A stretch of 64,000 bases of DNA from Dyadobacter sp. CY347 (GTDB taxonomy: Bacteria > Bacteroidota > Bacteroidia > Cytophagales > Spirosomataceae), in contig NZ_JAKFFT010000009.1 of assembly GCF_021502655.1 (NCBI RefSeq), forward strand, positions 124,001 through 188,000. Reading direction: 5' to 3'. The notes under the pieces are model-generated. The model was not told the DNA's origin. It did not search any database and saw nothing but the letters and a program-made list of their open reading frames with translations. Made by a program: the position numbers and the translations under genes. This document shows positions 1 through 8,658 of this stretch, piece by piece (position 1 is the stretch's first letter; every line of letters starts with the position of its first letter).

Positions 1-2
1 AA

Positions 3-797
3 AGTGGTGCGAAGAAAGGCCAACCTAAAACGACTCAGGGAAGTTTGTTTGGAAAATTAACAAATTATGTTAATAGATTAGAAAATAAAATTAACGATAC
101 TAGACTTGACTTTCTGCTCAGTGATCGAGCAAAAAAGATTACTTTTGAGCAAACACTGGGAAATCTTTTGGGATATTCCGATAAGAATTCCAATGTTACC
201 ATAATTGACCTCAGCGGTGTTCCATTTGAGGTTTTAAGCATCACTGTTTCTTTAATATCGAGGTTAATATTTGAATATGGATATTATTATAAGAGATTAA
301 GGTTTAATAATAACCCGTCTGAGAAAGTCAATAATGATATCCCAATCCTCTTGGTTTACGAAGAAGCGCACAAGTACGTACCCAATAGTGATTTGATGAA
401 GTTCCGGTCATCAAAGAAATCTATTGAGCGAATCGCGAAAGAAGGACGCAAATATGGTGTAACGCTGCTCTTGGCAAGTCAGCGCCCTTCGGAAATATCT
501 GAAACCATATTCTCCCAGTGTAACAATTTTATCGCAATGAGACTTACTAATCCTGTTGATCAAGGTTATGTAAAAAAGTTGCTTCCCGATACCCTCGGTT
601 CTCTCATAGACAAAATGACTTCATTTAAGCAGGGAGAGGCTTTACTTGTAGGAGAGTCTATTATTTTACCATCAATAGTTCAAATAGATTGTTGTTTACC
701 AGAACCTTCGTCAAATGATATTCCGTATTGGAAGTTATGGCGGGATGAATGGAAAGCTTTAAGTTTTATTGAATTAAAAAGCGAATGGCATAAATAG
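3..797 (+). CDS. HerA-type ATPase, C-terminal part (5' end outside window)
   Basis: This is the C-terminal part of a P-loop ATPase of the HerA/DUF87 family, hexameric motors that move DNA in repair and in several phage-defence systems. The reading frame is open to the left window edge; the first possible start (TTG at 45) is internal, so the real start lies upstream. Visible are a Walker B strand ending in an acidic pair (IPILLVYEEAHKYVP), a segment rich in basic residues (SIERIAKEGRKYG), and the sensor-like strand TLLLASQRPSEIS that is typical of HerA. The Walker A motif is not in the window. The gene points toward the CBASS genes but is separated from them by about 435 bases. Which partner it has (NurA, SIR2 or another effector) cannot be seen. 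Confidence 0.8.
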   Translation, partial: SGAKKGQPKTTQGSLFGKLTNYVNRLENKINDTRLDFLLSDRAKKITFEQTLGNLLGYSDKNSNVTIIDLSGVPFEVLSITVSLISRLIFEYGYYYKRLRFNNNPSEKVNNDIPILLVYEEAHKYVPNSDLMKFRSSKKSIERIAKEGRKYGVTLLLASQRPSEISETIFSQCNNFIAMRLTNPVDQGYVKKLLPDTLGSLIDKMTSFKQGEALLVGESIILPSIVQIDCCLPEPSSNDIPYWKLWRDEWKALSFIELKSEWHK

Positions 798-1232
798 CAA
801 AAATACCTGGTACACCTGCATGGCCATACTGCTTGAAACTGCTGCGCATAAACTTGATTGCATCCCAAAAAGTCACTCTAATTTCAGGAATCAACTCTTG
901 TCTGCTTCCATCTTGCCAACGTTGATGATCTGGATATGCATCTGGGCTGTTCATGGTTTGGTGTTTACTGTCGATAGCAGATTTACAAAAACCATGCTAA
1001 ACTATTATCATAGGCTTCCAGGTGAACGGAGATCTCGGCCAGCTAAGGAAGTAGTTATTATCTCTATGGCACCTGCTCAGGACCCAATTGAGTAGATATT
1101 GCCGCAAAAAGACTAACCTCTTTTGTTCGGCTACAATCTAATTAAGAAAACTAAATTCTCAGGTACGATTTAAGGAATAGGTAATTTGCGTATATTTAAA
1201 GAGTTACCCGCAAGAAAAATAAATGATCTAAT
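798..1232. other. Intergenic stretch with a possible gene remnant
   Basis: No intact gene is supported here. The minus strand from about 954 down to 766 can be read as a protein-like string containing the segment RVTFWDAIKFMRSSF and ending in a hydrophobic tail. It may be the end of a decayed gene, but I cannot name a family, and the plus strand reads openly through the same place. The last 140 bases are AT-rich and probably carry the promoter of the CBASS pair. Confidence 0.3.
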
Positions 1233-2027
1233 ATGGCAGTATTTTCTCCACATACAGATATTTACAAAATAAAAATCATATTAGACAACATAAACAAAGT
1301 TGTCTTTTGGTTAACTCTACTTCTGTCAATTCTACCCCTTGCTTTTCAGAATAGCTACCAATTATGCGGATCTACTGATTTGATCAATATTTTCAATATA
1401 ATAGGTATTATTTTGTTTTTTGTAATTGAAATTGTAAACGAGTATATTCTACTTCCACTTGCTGACGATAAGCGACGCGACGACTTTATTGACAATTCTT
1501 TCGGCTCGAAATTTTCAATTAAAAACTCAATTGACTACTATGATAATCAGGAAGTTGCAAAAGGAATTTATAAAGCAGCAGTAAATCAATTTGAAAACTG
1601 TTTTTTTACATACTCCCTAGTTAAAATTGCCTTTATTTGGAAAATTATAATTCCAACTTTAATGCTAGTATTGATGTCCATTTTAGCATATTACGGTTTT
1701 TCGCAAGTTCCCTTTGCTCTTACTATTTTGCAATCTTTTTTTTCAGCAAATATTATTGGAAATTTAGTTAAACACCTAATTTTAATGAATCGTCTTTCGT
1801 CTATTCAGGATTCATGGCTACAACTATTTCAAAATGTGAATCTTAATGAAGAAGTTTCAACCTATCAACCACATATTTTAAGGTACTGGCTTCAATATGA
1901 AACATTACACAGTAAAATCAATGCTGACATATCACCCGGTTTATTCAAGAAAAATAACGCAAAACTAACAAAAGATTGGAGCGATTTAAAAATTAAATAC
2001 AACATTGCTGATGGCACAAATCAATAG
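1233..2027 (+). CDS. S-4TM family CBASS effector (predicted membrane pore)
   Basis: The 264-residue protein has four hydrophobic segments at about residues 23-38, 51-74, 136-155 and 160-185. A charged cytoplasmic stretch (DDKRRDDFIDNSFGSKF) lies between segments 2 and 3, and the C-terminal tail is soluble. This layout and the local sequence match the S-4TM family, predicted to damage the inner membrane when activated by a cyclic nucleotide signal in CBASS anti-phage systems. The next gene is a CD-NTase that starts inside the last codons of this one (17-base overlap), so the two should be translationally coupled. The function is inferred from family and context. Confidence 0.8.
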   Translation: MAVFSPHTDIYKIKIILDNINKVVFWLTLLLSILPLAFQNSYQLCGSTDLINIFNIIGIILFFVIEIVNEYILLPLADDKRRDDFIDNSFGSKFSIKNSIDYYDNQEVAKGIYKAAVNQFENCFFTYSLVKIAFIWKIIIPTLMLVLMSILAYYGFSQVPFALTILQSFFSANIIGNLVKHLILMNRLSSIQDSWLQLFQNVNLNEEVSTYQPHILRYWLQYETLHSKINADISPGLFKKNNAKLTKDWSDLKIKYNIADGTNQ

Positions 2028-2805
2028 TAGGTTACAAATAATTGCATCAGATTTGTTTATAAAATATAACTCTGACGAACGTGATTACATAGAGGATAAA
2101 ATCAGTAATCTTAAAGCAAATCTTAAAGATTGGTTTGGAAGTTCTATAAGTGAAATTCTTGTCTTTGGATCTTACAAGCGAGATACAATTTTACCAAGAA
2201 AATTTGACGAGCATTCTGATGTCGATATTTTAGTTGTATTTTCTGGTGCTGAACAGGAAAGAACACCAGAAACTTATAGGACAAGACTTAAAAAGTTTGC
2301 AGAAGGAAAATATCCTACTTCAAAAGTTTTAAAAGATCATCCGTCAATTGTGTTAGAAATGAATAAAATAAAGTTCGACCTTGTCCCTAGTAGGAAGTCT
2401 GGTTATTATTCAACTACCTATGAAATACCTGACAAAAGTGGTTATTGGATGAGTACCGATCCTATTGGTTTTAATGCTTCCGTTACAGAAGCAAATACGA
2501 GATATCTTTCCATTGTAAAGCCAATTATTAGATTATTTAAACGATGGAATGCAAATAATGACTATCCGTTTACAACTTATGATTTAGAAAAGGACATTGC
2601 TGCAATGAATTTCCATGGTGATAATTATCAAACAGGTTTTTTGTATGTCATATCCCAACTTTCATCTTATGGCCTAAGTATTGCCGGTGGACAAAAAGTT
2701 GAAACCTTGAAAGCAAACGGTAATTGGGTAATTGAATATCTAAATAGAGATAATCAAGAAAAAGCAATAGAAGTAACTTGTAGAATCCTCGGAATAAAGC
2801 CGTAA
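2011..2805 (+). CDS. CD-NTase (SMODS nucleotidyltransferase) of a CBASS system
   Basis: This is a cGAS/DncV-like nucleotidyltransferase of about 264 residues, expected to make a cyclic oligonucleotide alarm signal on phage infection. The fold motif GSYKRDT is at residues 53-59. The metal-binding acids are D70 and D72 in SDVDILVVF, with the third acid D123 in KIKFDLVP. I chose ATG 2011 rather than the TTG at 2005; either way the start overlaps the 3' end of the S-4TM gene, which argues for one operon and a short CBASS made of nucleotidyltransferase plus effector only. No Cap2/Cap3 or HORMA/TRIP13 accessory gene follows. The protein is on the short side for the family. Confidence 0.85.
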   Translation: MAQINSRLQIIASDLFIKYNSDERDYIEDKISNLKANLKDWFGSSISEILVFGSYKRDTILPRKFDEHSDVDILVVFSGAEQERTPETYRTRLKKFAEGKYPTSKVLKDHPSIVLEMNKIKFDLVPSRKSGYYSTTYEIPDKSGYWMSTDPIGFNASVTEANTRYLSIVKPIIRLFKRWNANNDYPFTTYDLEKDIAAMNFHGDNYQTGFLYVISQLSSYGLSIAGGQKVETLKANGNWVIEYLNRDNQEKAIEVTCRILGIKP

Positions 2806-3048
2806 TATCCTGCTGCTGAAAGCTTTAAACAAACGGATAACTTCCAGTAACAGGTAGTGATAATTTAAAGAAGAAACTTTTACCTTGGTAGAGAGTACTC
2901 AGCTCGCTTTGAGGACTAAATTAAATTTTTAAGATCTATCTACTTGACTTTAAGCTGCTCTGTGAAATTATATGAAAGTTCATCAGGCATTAGATTTAGC
3001 GATTTATCGTCGCTGCTGTCGCCAGCCTTTTCAATACAAATTGAGACC

Positions 3049-3264
3049 TTATAAATGACTGTCGTTCGTAGTCAGTTTAAGGTCCACATAGTGTGATGGG
3101 GTTTGGTCCTCGACAATATTTCCTTCATTACCTAGGTGTCCGGTAAATTGAGCATCAAGGTCTTTATATCTTGACGTATAAAGCTTCATAAAATATAGAA
3201 TAGCGCCAGCTGCTCCCCCTATTATTACTACTATGTATGATATACTTTCTAAAATATCTTTCAT
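3049..3264 (-). CDS. Small single-pass membrane protein, function unknown
   Basis: From the ATG at 3264 the product is 71 residues: a short N-terminus, one transmembrane helix (SYIVVIIGGAAGAILYFMKL) and a hydrophilic tail ending KLTTNDSHL. The frame stays open upstream to 3366, but that part is not protein-like. It lies between the CBASS genes and the IS3 element, on the opposite strand. It could be a complete small membrane protein or a piece of a longer gene cut by rearrangement near the IS. No family is recognised. Confidence 0.4.
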   Translation of the reverse strand: MKDILESISYIVVIIGGAAGAILYFMKLYTSRYKDLDAQFTGHLGNEGNIVEDQTPSHYVDLKLTTNDSHL

Positions 3265-3417
3265 CTGGTGAGTTGAAAACGGTAAATGCGGAGCGGAATA
3301 ACAATATGTCCTATGACAAAAGTTAATCGCAATCAATATTTTTGAGCTCATTTTCAATTTCCTCAACCGTCGGAGAATTACTCCTTAAATCTTCCGGTAG
3401 TGTATGTACCCCGTTTT

Positions 3418-4238
3418 TCAGACAGCCATTTGTTGTTGTATTTCTTTTTTCAACAGCAAGTCTTTCCATTCGAAGGATGTCATGTTGCTAAGTCCTTCAT
3501 GAGGTCTTCGCTCGTTATACTCTTCGATCCATTCGGCTGTTAATTGTCTAACCTGATCAAGATCAAAAAATAAATAGGCGTCCAAAATGGCTTCTCTATA
3601 AAGCCGATTGAATCGTTCAATGAAGCCATTTTGTGTAGGCTTTCCCGGCTGGATAAACCGTTTTTCGATGTTATTGTCCGCGCACCAAATTGCAAAATCC
3701 TTGGACGTAAATTCCGGCCCGTTGTCCGATCTAATGGTTTTGGGTAATCCTCTACTTTCTACAATCCGCCCAAAGTCCTGATAATTCTCTTCGATGACAG
3801 TGATGTGTCTACTTCTATTGCCAAAGCTTCTCTAGAACAGTCGTCAATTACGTTGAAGGTTCTGAACTTACGATTGCCTACCATGCTATCACTCATAAAA
3901 TCAACGCTCCAGGTATCATTCACTTCGGAAGGCTGAACCAGTGGTTGTTTAACTCGATCTGGCAATCTACGCTTACCTTTTCGCCTCTTATTGAGCTTTA
4001 AAGCCTGATAAAGACGGTGCACCCGCTTATGGTTCCAAGGCTTTCCTGATCTCCGTAGGTAAGCAAAGAGCTTTCTAAATCCGTATGAGGGATGCTTAAA
4101 AGCCAGTTCCTGTAAAGATTCGATTACCTCAGAATCATCTTTGCAGCTGCTATAATAGTATTGGGAGCGGACAAGGTCAACGATTTTACAGGCTCTGTTC
4201 ACAGCGATATTATGCTCCTGAACAATCTCGTCCGTCAA
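3418..4238 (-). pseudogene. IS3-family transposase OrfB (rve integrase), frameshifted
   Basis: The first part (4238 down to about 3770) encodes the HTH_21 and DDE region up to SREALAIEVDTSLSSKR, then runs into a stop. The rest is in another frame, from about 3775 down to 3418, and contains TIRSDNGPEFTSKDF, QNGFIERFNRLYREA and the usual end EYNERRPHEGLSNMT. One missing base near 3770, in a G-rich stretch, explains the break. The catalytic acids are therefore split between two frames and the transposase should be dead, unless the break is a sequencing error. The stop codon sits inside the terminal repeat. Confidence 0.85.
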
Positions 4239-4525
4239 TTGCCTTTTTGCGGCAGAGCCCAGCCTCTTTTTGTGAAAAGTTCTTTAAGGATATGATTATC
4301 AAGGCTCAAATCGGCATACATCTTTTTCAGCCTGACATTTTCTTCCTCTAAATCTTTAAGCCGTTTGACATCAGAAGTTTCCATACCACCATACCGGCTT
4401 TTCCAATTATAAAACGTAGCCTCTGAAATGCTGTGTTGCCGGCAGATCTCCTTTGTCGGGATGCCAGCTTCCTGTTGTTTGAGAATCGAGACGATTTGCG
4501 TCTCTGTGAATCGCGTCTTTTTCAT
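4235..4525 (-). CDS. IS3-family transposase OrfA (helix-turn-helix subunit)
   Basis: The 96-residue protein is a typical OrfA. It starts MKKTRFTETQIVSILKQ, has a helix-turn-helix with the motif SISEATFYNWKSRYGG, and then a leucine-zipper-like coiled coil (DLEEENVRLKKMYADL). It binds the IS ends. Near its stop the run CGCAAAAAGGC could allow the -1 ribosomal slip used in this family to make the fused OrfAB transposase; after the slip the frame reads AKRQLTDEIVQEHN, the usual junction. Confidence 0.9.
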   Translation of the reverse strand: MKKTRFTETQIVSILKQQEAGIPTKEICRQHSISEATFYNWKSRYGGMETSDVKRLKDLEEENVRLKKMYADLSLDNHILKELFTKRGWALPQKGN

Positions 4526-4586
4526 CAGTTTAAAATTAAGTGATATTCTCTAATTTTAAACTGTCTGATTTTTAGGGATACTTACA

Positions 4587-4988
4587 AGTTCAGGCCTCCT
4601 TGCTCGAAAATTTTAGAATTAAATCGCCATGATATAGGCTTTAACACTGGCAGTTGAAGGGAAAGGAAATCGAAGACTAGGCAAAGTACTGCAATGCGAT
4701 TAGGGTCCGCGTCGGTAAAGCTGCCATGGAGAGATAAGCCGGAAGGGAAAAGAAGAAGCGCTTCACCTGGTGCAGCGGCCGACCAGGAACCAATGGGAAA
4801 AGTATCGGGTGTCTCACCAACTCAGGGCGGCTATCAAAATGACACTTTTTACGCCCTTCTGCCAGTCCGATCACGGCCGGCGCTGGTCCTAAGAAACGGA
4901 CGTTTACTGTGATAAATTAAACTACATTGCTACTTCTTAGATAGCCCAATGTTCAAGTATAGCTCTCAATAATCATTGAAAATATAAT
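4587..4988. other. Intergenic stretch without a supported gene
   Basis: About 400 bases between the IS and a lipoprotein gene. Both strands are open for 65-72 codons in the region 4677-4912, and the segment is more GC-rich than its surroundings. It may be a leftover of foreign DNA, but neither translation shows a family I recognise. Confidence 0.3.
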
Positions 4989-5483
4989 ATGAAGGTTCTA
5001 ACCCTTTTGGTATTTGTAATCTGCGCTTGTTCTAAACAGCCAGAATATGAAATAAATAACTCATCTATTAAGCTAGATAGCTCATTAGTAAACTTTGTTA
5101 AAGAATTTATAAAAGAGACTAATTGTCAAGATGCTTTAAATGAAATCACAATAGACAAGATCCTACCTGACAGCACAATCATAACCATTCAAACAAGATC
5201 TTCGTACAGAAGATATTTTACGGAGAATCCCAAGAGAAGGCTAATCGTCATAGCTAACACTCCTTTTTTTTACTATGATGGCTCAGAAGAATTTTTAGAA
5301 AATATCCCGTTAGATACAACGGAAATTAATTTCAAAAATGCACAGATTGGTGATATGGCTTGGACTTATGTAAAAAGTCAAGGCAAAGTGACTAAGTATA
5401 AAGATGGGGGTGGTCCATGGTTTTATCCAACCTTCTATTTGCCAAAACCCAAAATAATTTTTTTTCCTCCTAGTGGGAATTGA
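4989..5483 (+). CDS. Small lipoprotein, function unknown
   Basis: The 164-residue protein starts with a short signal peptide and lipobox (LVFVICAC, lipidated Cys14), so it should be an exported lipoprotein. The mature part is mixed alpha/beta with an aromatic, glycine-rich end (KDGGGPWFYPTFYLP) and a hydrophobic tail. No family is recognised. It is one of several orphan lipoprotein genes in the 5-18 kb region, each followed by diverged repeat sequence; a family A repeat begins about 40 bases after its stop. Confidence 0.6.
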   Translation: MKVLTLLVFVICACSKQPEYEINNSSIKLDSSLVNFVKEFIKETNCQDALNEITIDKILPDSTIITIQTRSSYRRYFTENPKRRLIVIANTPFFYYDGSEEFLENIPLDTTEINFKNAQIGDMAWTYVKSQGKVTKYKDGGGPWFYPTFYLPKPKIIFFPPSGN

Positions 5484-5520
5484 GTTATCTAGCTCCTAAA
5501 AGGAAGGCTACCAGAACCTT

Positions 5521-5653
5521 GCACGATTCAAAGAACTTTCGCAAAACGCCGCTTGCCTCCTTGTTCTTTGTTCCGTCACTTAACATAAAAAGGGCTATAG
5601 AAACGGCAATGCAGCAACAAGCCGTTTGCTGTTTTGTCATAGTTAGCGTTGAC
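5521..5653. repeat. Dispersed repeat family A, copy 1
   Basis: The core around CTTGTTCTTTGTTCC and ACTTAACATAAAAAGGG matches copies 2-4 at 15178, 15949 and 16707. Beyond the core this copy has a hairpin with arms AAACGGC and GCCGTTT. It lies between two lipoprotein genes. Confidence 0.65.
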
Positions 5654-5777
5654 AAAAGACTTTGGCACTTCAAATTAACGAAGAGTGTATGCTTTTTTGA
5701 AATACTTGCAGCATTTTAACGTTTTACAAAAAACGGTTACATATACGTCTGTTTAAAGTGTCTTTCCACAATGTCTA

Positions 5778-6176
5778 ATGAAAAGAACAAAGGTCGTAGC
5801 TGTTAAAGCAGTATTAATACTCATTATTTTAACCAGCACTATTTCTTGTAGCGGTTTTAAAGAAAGTAGATTATCTACGACCGAGTCTGTCAATTTAATA
5901 GATTCTAGTCGAGATACTATTTTTTCAATAGCAAATCGAAAAAAATACTATAATGCTACGATCACTCTTAAAGGAATGTTTTCGGATACATCCGTCATTA
6001 GTTTTTCGACAGATACACTTTTACAAAAAACTACATTTTTTGTCCCTGACACAGGAAATGAATTTTCACAAATACTTAATTTAGAGAGTATTAGGTCTGA
6101 TTCGCTATTTATAAAGTATCACCCGACTAAGAATTCAATCTTCGGGTACATGAAAATTGCCGTTACTTTTCTATAA
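5778..6176 (+). CDS. Small lipoprotein, function unknown
   Basis: The 132-residue protein has a basic N-terminus, a hydrophobic stretch and lipobox STISC, so it should be exported and lipidated. The mature part is rich in serine and threonine (SRDTIFSIANRKKYYNATI) and looks like a beta-rich domain. No family is recognised. It is bracketed by family A repeat copy 1 upstream and family B copy 1 downstream, with an AT-rich promoter region in between. Confidence 0.6.
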   Translation: MKRTKVVAVKAVLILIILTSTISCSGFKESRLSTTESVNLIDSSRDTIFSIANRKKYYNATITLKGMFSDTSVISFSTDTLLQKTTFFVPDTGNEFSQILNLESIRSDSLFIKYHPTKNSIFGYMKIAVTFL

Positions 6177-6287
6177 AAAAAGACATTAGCCGTTTAGAGT
6201 TCGTAAAACAATTAGTAGTTCTTTTCTTCTTTGAAATACAAGCCATATTTAAAGCTTGGTGTTTTCTGCCTCTCATGCTTGCGTTTA

Positions 6288-6616
6288 ATTTACGGCTGCC
6301 ACGCTAGCTCTTTCTTTTCCCTTTGTTCTACTCGACAGCCTGGCTTTACTCTTTGGCTTGCCAGGCCTGATACCTCCGACCAGCCACAATCGTATCGGCA
6401 CGTTCCATCACTGTTCCGTTCAGTATTGTTCTCCGGTATTGGAAGGTTTCGCTGACTCACGTTCATAGCCTAACGTTTGGTCAAAAGTTTTCTTTCAGCA
6501 CTCTGTAAAATCCCGCCGGTCATATTGCCCGAATTTCTGGCTGTGCACTGCGTTGCTTCCCTGGTGACAATAAAGTGCTAATCTATTATAAAACAAACGT
6601 TGGTTTACATTTAACC
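6288..6616 (-). repeat. Repeat family B, copy 1 (decayed gene fragment)
   Basis: This stretch aligns over about 320 bases with 18309-18632. Shared landmarks are AGCTCTTTCTTTTCCCTTT, CTTTGGCTTG, the block around ACGTTCATAGCC, and AACGTTTGGTCA. On the minus strand the better copy at 18 kb still reads as a charged, glutamine-rich protein. In this copy the frame is broken several times. It is a remnant of the same gene, lying directly behind a small lipoprotein gene. Confidence 0.65.
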
Positions 6617-6700
6617 ATGGTTTGAATGAACCGGGCTGTGTATAAAGAGATTGGTATGATGGTAGATCGTGTAAAAATTCGTTCGAATTTTTACACAGCT
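6616..6700. repeat. Repeat family C, copy 1
   Basis: The segment with GGTTTGAATGAACC and TGTATAAAGAGATTGG followed by GTGTAAAAATTCGTTCG is found again, with about a dozen differences, at 9762-9833. A short palindrome (TAAAAATTCG / CGAATTTTTA) follows it at 6671-6693. Confidence 0.6.
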
Positions 6701-6766
6701 TAAAGCGGTTACAAAATCGCACACCTCATTTCCAGGTCTCCTCCTGTTTCCTTTTTTCTAGCAGTA

Positions 6767-6807
6767 AACCAGATTATGTAACTTCTTTCTAATTACATAA
6801 TCTGGTT
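6767..6807. promoter_or_regulatory. Perfect 15-bp inverted repeat directly before a start codon
   Basis: The arms AACCAGATTATGTAA (6767-6781) and its exact complement (6793-6807) are separated by 11 bases. The right arm ends 6 bases before the ATG of the hydrolase gene at 6814. No T-run follows, so it is not a normal terminator for the plus strand. A regulator-binding site or a 5'-UTR hairpin is more likely. A second gene (12440) has the same arrangement with an unrelated palindrome. Confidence 0.6.
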
Positions 6808-6813
6808 CTCAGT

Positions 6814-7950
6814 ATGAAAAGACCGCATTCATTCGAATTTATGGCCATCATATTGATGATAGCCGTATTTGTTTTCTTATTCTACCGATCAATTTTTACA
6901 GAAGAAAGTGCGACTTCTATGCCTCAGGAGCCTAAACCGCCTTTCCCATACTATCAGGAGTATATTACATTTGAAAATCCGAAAGCTGGGATTAAGCTTG
7001 CAGGTACCCTGACTATGCCCGCGCGCGAGGGCAATTTTCCTGCTGTTATCTTAATTAGTGGTGGCGGTCCGAGCGACCGGAACGTGGAATCTATGGGACA
7101 CAAGCCCTTCATGGTTATCGCCGATCACCTGACACGAAACGGAATTGTAGTTCTGAGATTCGACGACCGGGGTGTCAAGCTATCACAAGGTGACTATCTA
7201 TCGGCTACTTCGGCAGATTTTGCAGACGATGCAGAAAGTGCAATAAGCTATCTAAAAACAAGAAGAGAAATCAATCCCGTAAAAATTGGACTTGCCGGCC
7301 ACAGCGAAGGAGGTTTGATTGCGCCCATTGTTGCTGCTCGTTCAAAGGACGTAGCATTCATCATCATGCTCGCTGGCCCGGGAATGCCGGGCGATTCTTC
7401 CATATTATTACAAATGGCTGCTCTCCAACGCATCCGGAAATACCCCGAAACGCGAATCCAGCACGCACAAACGGTATTCGGTGGTGCATTGAAGATCGTT
7501 AAGCAATCCAATGACCGGACTATTTTACAACAAAAGTTGAAGTACTATGTCAACGCAAATCTCGACAGTTTATCTGCATTCACATCGGATAGCGCTTCGC
7601 TTGCACAATCGCGAACCATAGTGATAAAGAACTTTTCATCAGTGTGGACCCAATTTTTGGTGAAATGGAATCCGATACCGACGCTTGAAAAAGTAGCGTG
7701 CCCTATTCTGGCATTAATCGGAGAGAAGGACTACCAGGTACCCCCACGGGAACATTTCAGGGGTATAATGAGAGCCACTAAAAAAAGCGGAAACAAGAAT
7801 GTGAAACTAGTCGAATTACCCAACTTAAACCATTTGTTCCATAACTCTAAGACCGGTGGCCCTGAAGAATATTACAAGACAGCCGAAACATTTTGTCCCC
7901 TGGCCTTGACAGAAATGACAACCTGGATACTTCAAATAACACATTCATAA
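6814..7950 (+). CDS. Membrane-anchored alpha/beta hydrolase
   Basis: The 378-residue protein has an N-terminal hydrophobic anchor (residues about 9-27), then a serine alpha/beta-hydrolase domain. The oxyanion region is AVILISGGGPSDRN, and the nucleophile elbow is GHSEGG with serine as nucleophile. The acid is probably the Asp in ALIGEKDYQVP, and the catalytic His is in LPNLNHLFHN. It belongs to the group of Bacteroidota exported hydrolases related to dienelactone hydrolase and S9 peptidases; the substrate cannot be told. The gene stands alone, flanked by repeats upstream, with a long palindrome immediately before the start codon. Confidence 0.8.
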   Translation: MKRPHSFEFMAIILMIAVFVFLFYRSIFTEESATSMPQEPKPPFPYYQEYITFENPKAGIKLAGTLTMPAREGNFPAVILISGGGPSDRNVESMGHKPFMVIADHLTRNGIVVLRFDDRGVKLSQGDYLSATSADFADDAESAISYLKTRREINPVKIGLAGHSEGGLIAPIVAARSKDVAFIIMLAGPGMPGDSSILLQMAALQRIRKYPETRIQHAQTVFGGALKIVKQSNDRTILQQKLKYYVNANLDSLSAFTSDSASLAQSRTIVIKNFSSVWTQFLVKWNPIPTLEKVACPILALIGEKDYQVPPREHFRGIMRATKKSGNKNVKLVELPNLNHLFHNSKTGGPEEYYKTAETFCPLALTEMTTWILQITHS

Positions 7951-8163
7951 ATTTAAAGAAAGCACAACCACTTAATTCACAAAATAGAAGGCCACTTTCT
8001 CGCAGTAAGGTCTTAAACAAGTAAGAAAGGTTTGCTGCCTAGCACCGGGCGCAGCTACTTTTTTTCTTTTAAATGGAAAATGAATAAAAAAAACAGCGAG
8101 TCTGTGACAAATCTTTACTGTAAGCATACTAATAGTTGAAATAGCTTTGAAGCCGCAGAATCT

Positions 8164-8658
8164 ATGTCCTTTGAAAAAGATTTTATCAGAACCATCCAGG
8201 ATCATACCGGTATTATTAACGGTATCTGCAAGACATACTTTCCCAAATCTGATGATTTTAAAGATGCCAGGCAAGATGTCATTTTACAGCTGTGGCGTTC
8301 CTTTCCAACGTTTCGAGGAGAGTCAAAAATCAGTACCTGGATTTACAAGGTGGCTCTTAATACCATTTTAGCCAAAAGGAAAAAGGATCACAACCTGGTT
8401 GCAAATGAACCATTATCACAACTGCATCTTGATCATATTACTTCCGGCGCCGATGGAACGGCAGATTTTACCCAGGAATTTTCCTGGTTGGTTAACACCC
8501 TTGAGGATTGTGACAGGGCTATTATTATTCTTTTGGTTGAAGGATATTCCAATAAGGAAATTGCGGTCATACTTGATCTAACTGCAACTAATATAAGCAC
8601 AAGGCTGAACCGAATAAAACACAAACTTAAAGACCGCTATCACAATGAACAACAGTAG
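8164..8658 (+). CDS. ECF-type RNA polymerase sigma factor
   Basis: The 164-residue protein has sigma region 2 (DARQDVILQLWRSFPTFRG and STWIYKVALNTIL) and region 4 with a helix-turn-helix (GYSNKEIAVILDLTATNIS). It lacks regions 1 and 3, as usual for extracytoplasmic-function sigma factors. The next gene starts 14 bases before its stop, as in Bacteroidota operons where the sigma factor is followed by a membrane or anti-sigma-like partner. Here that partner is cut short, so control of this sigma factor may be lost or altered. Confidence 0.85.
   Translation: MSFEKDFIRTIQDHTGIINGICKTYFPKSDDFKDARQDVILQLWRSFPTFRGESKISTWIYKVALNTILAKRKKDHNLVANEPLSQLHLDHITSGADGTADFTQEFSWLVNTLEDCDRAIIILLVEGYSNKEIAVILDLTATNISTRLNRIKHKLKDRYHNEQQ

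Larger units (their letters stand above)
3401..4586 (-). mobile_element. IS3-family insertion sequence, about 1186 bp, probably inactive
   Basis: The element is bounded by imperfect inverted repeats at 3401-3425 and 4561-4586. Read inward, both ends begin TGTA, share GTA and CCC blocks, and end in CAGACAG. It carries orfA and orfB of the IS3 family on the minus strand. OrfB is frameshifted, so the copy should not move by itself. I see no clear 3-5 bp target duplication (left flank ends TAG, right flank begins AGT), which suggests an old copy or one joined to a later rearrangement. Confidence 0.85.

Noticed and set aside
4677..4912. Open frames on both strands after the IS element
   Set aside because: Neither translation has family features; the openness reflects higher GC content in this stretch.
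5480..5719. 79-codon frame in repeat A copy 1 (and a 62-codon frame opposite)
   Set aside because: Both frames consist of repeat sequence. The minus-strand one begins like the translations of the other copies (MLN-x-x-TQNK type) but none of the copies keeps an open frame.
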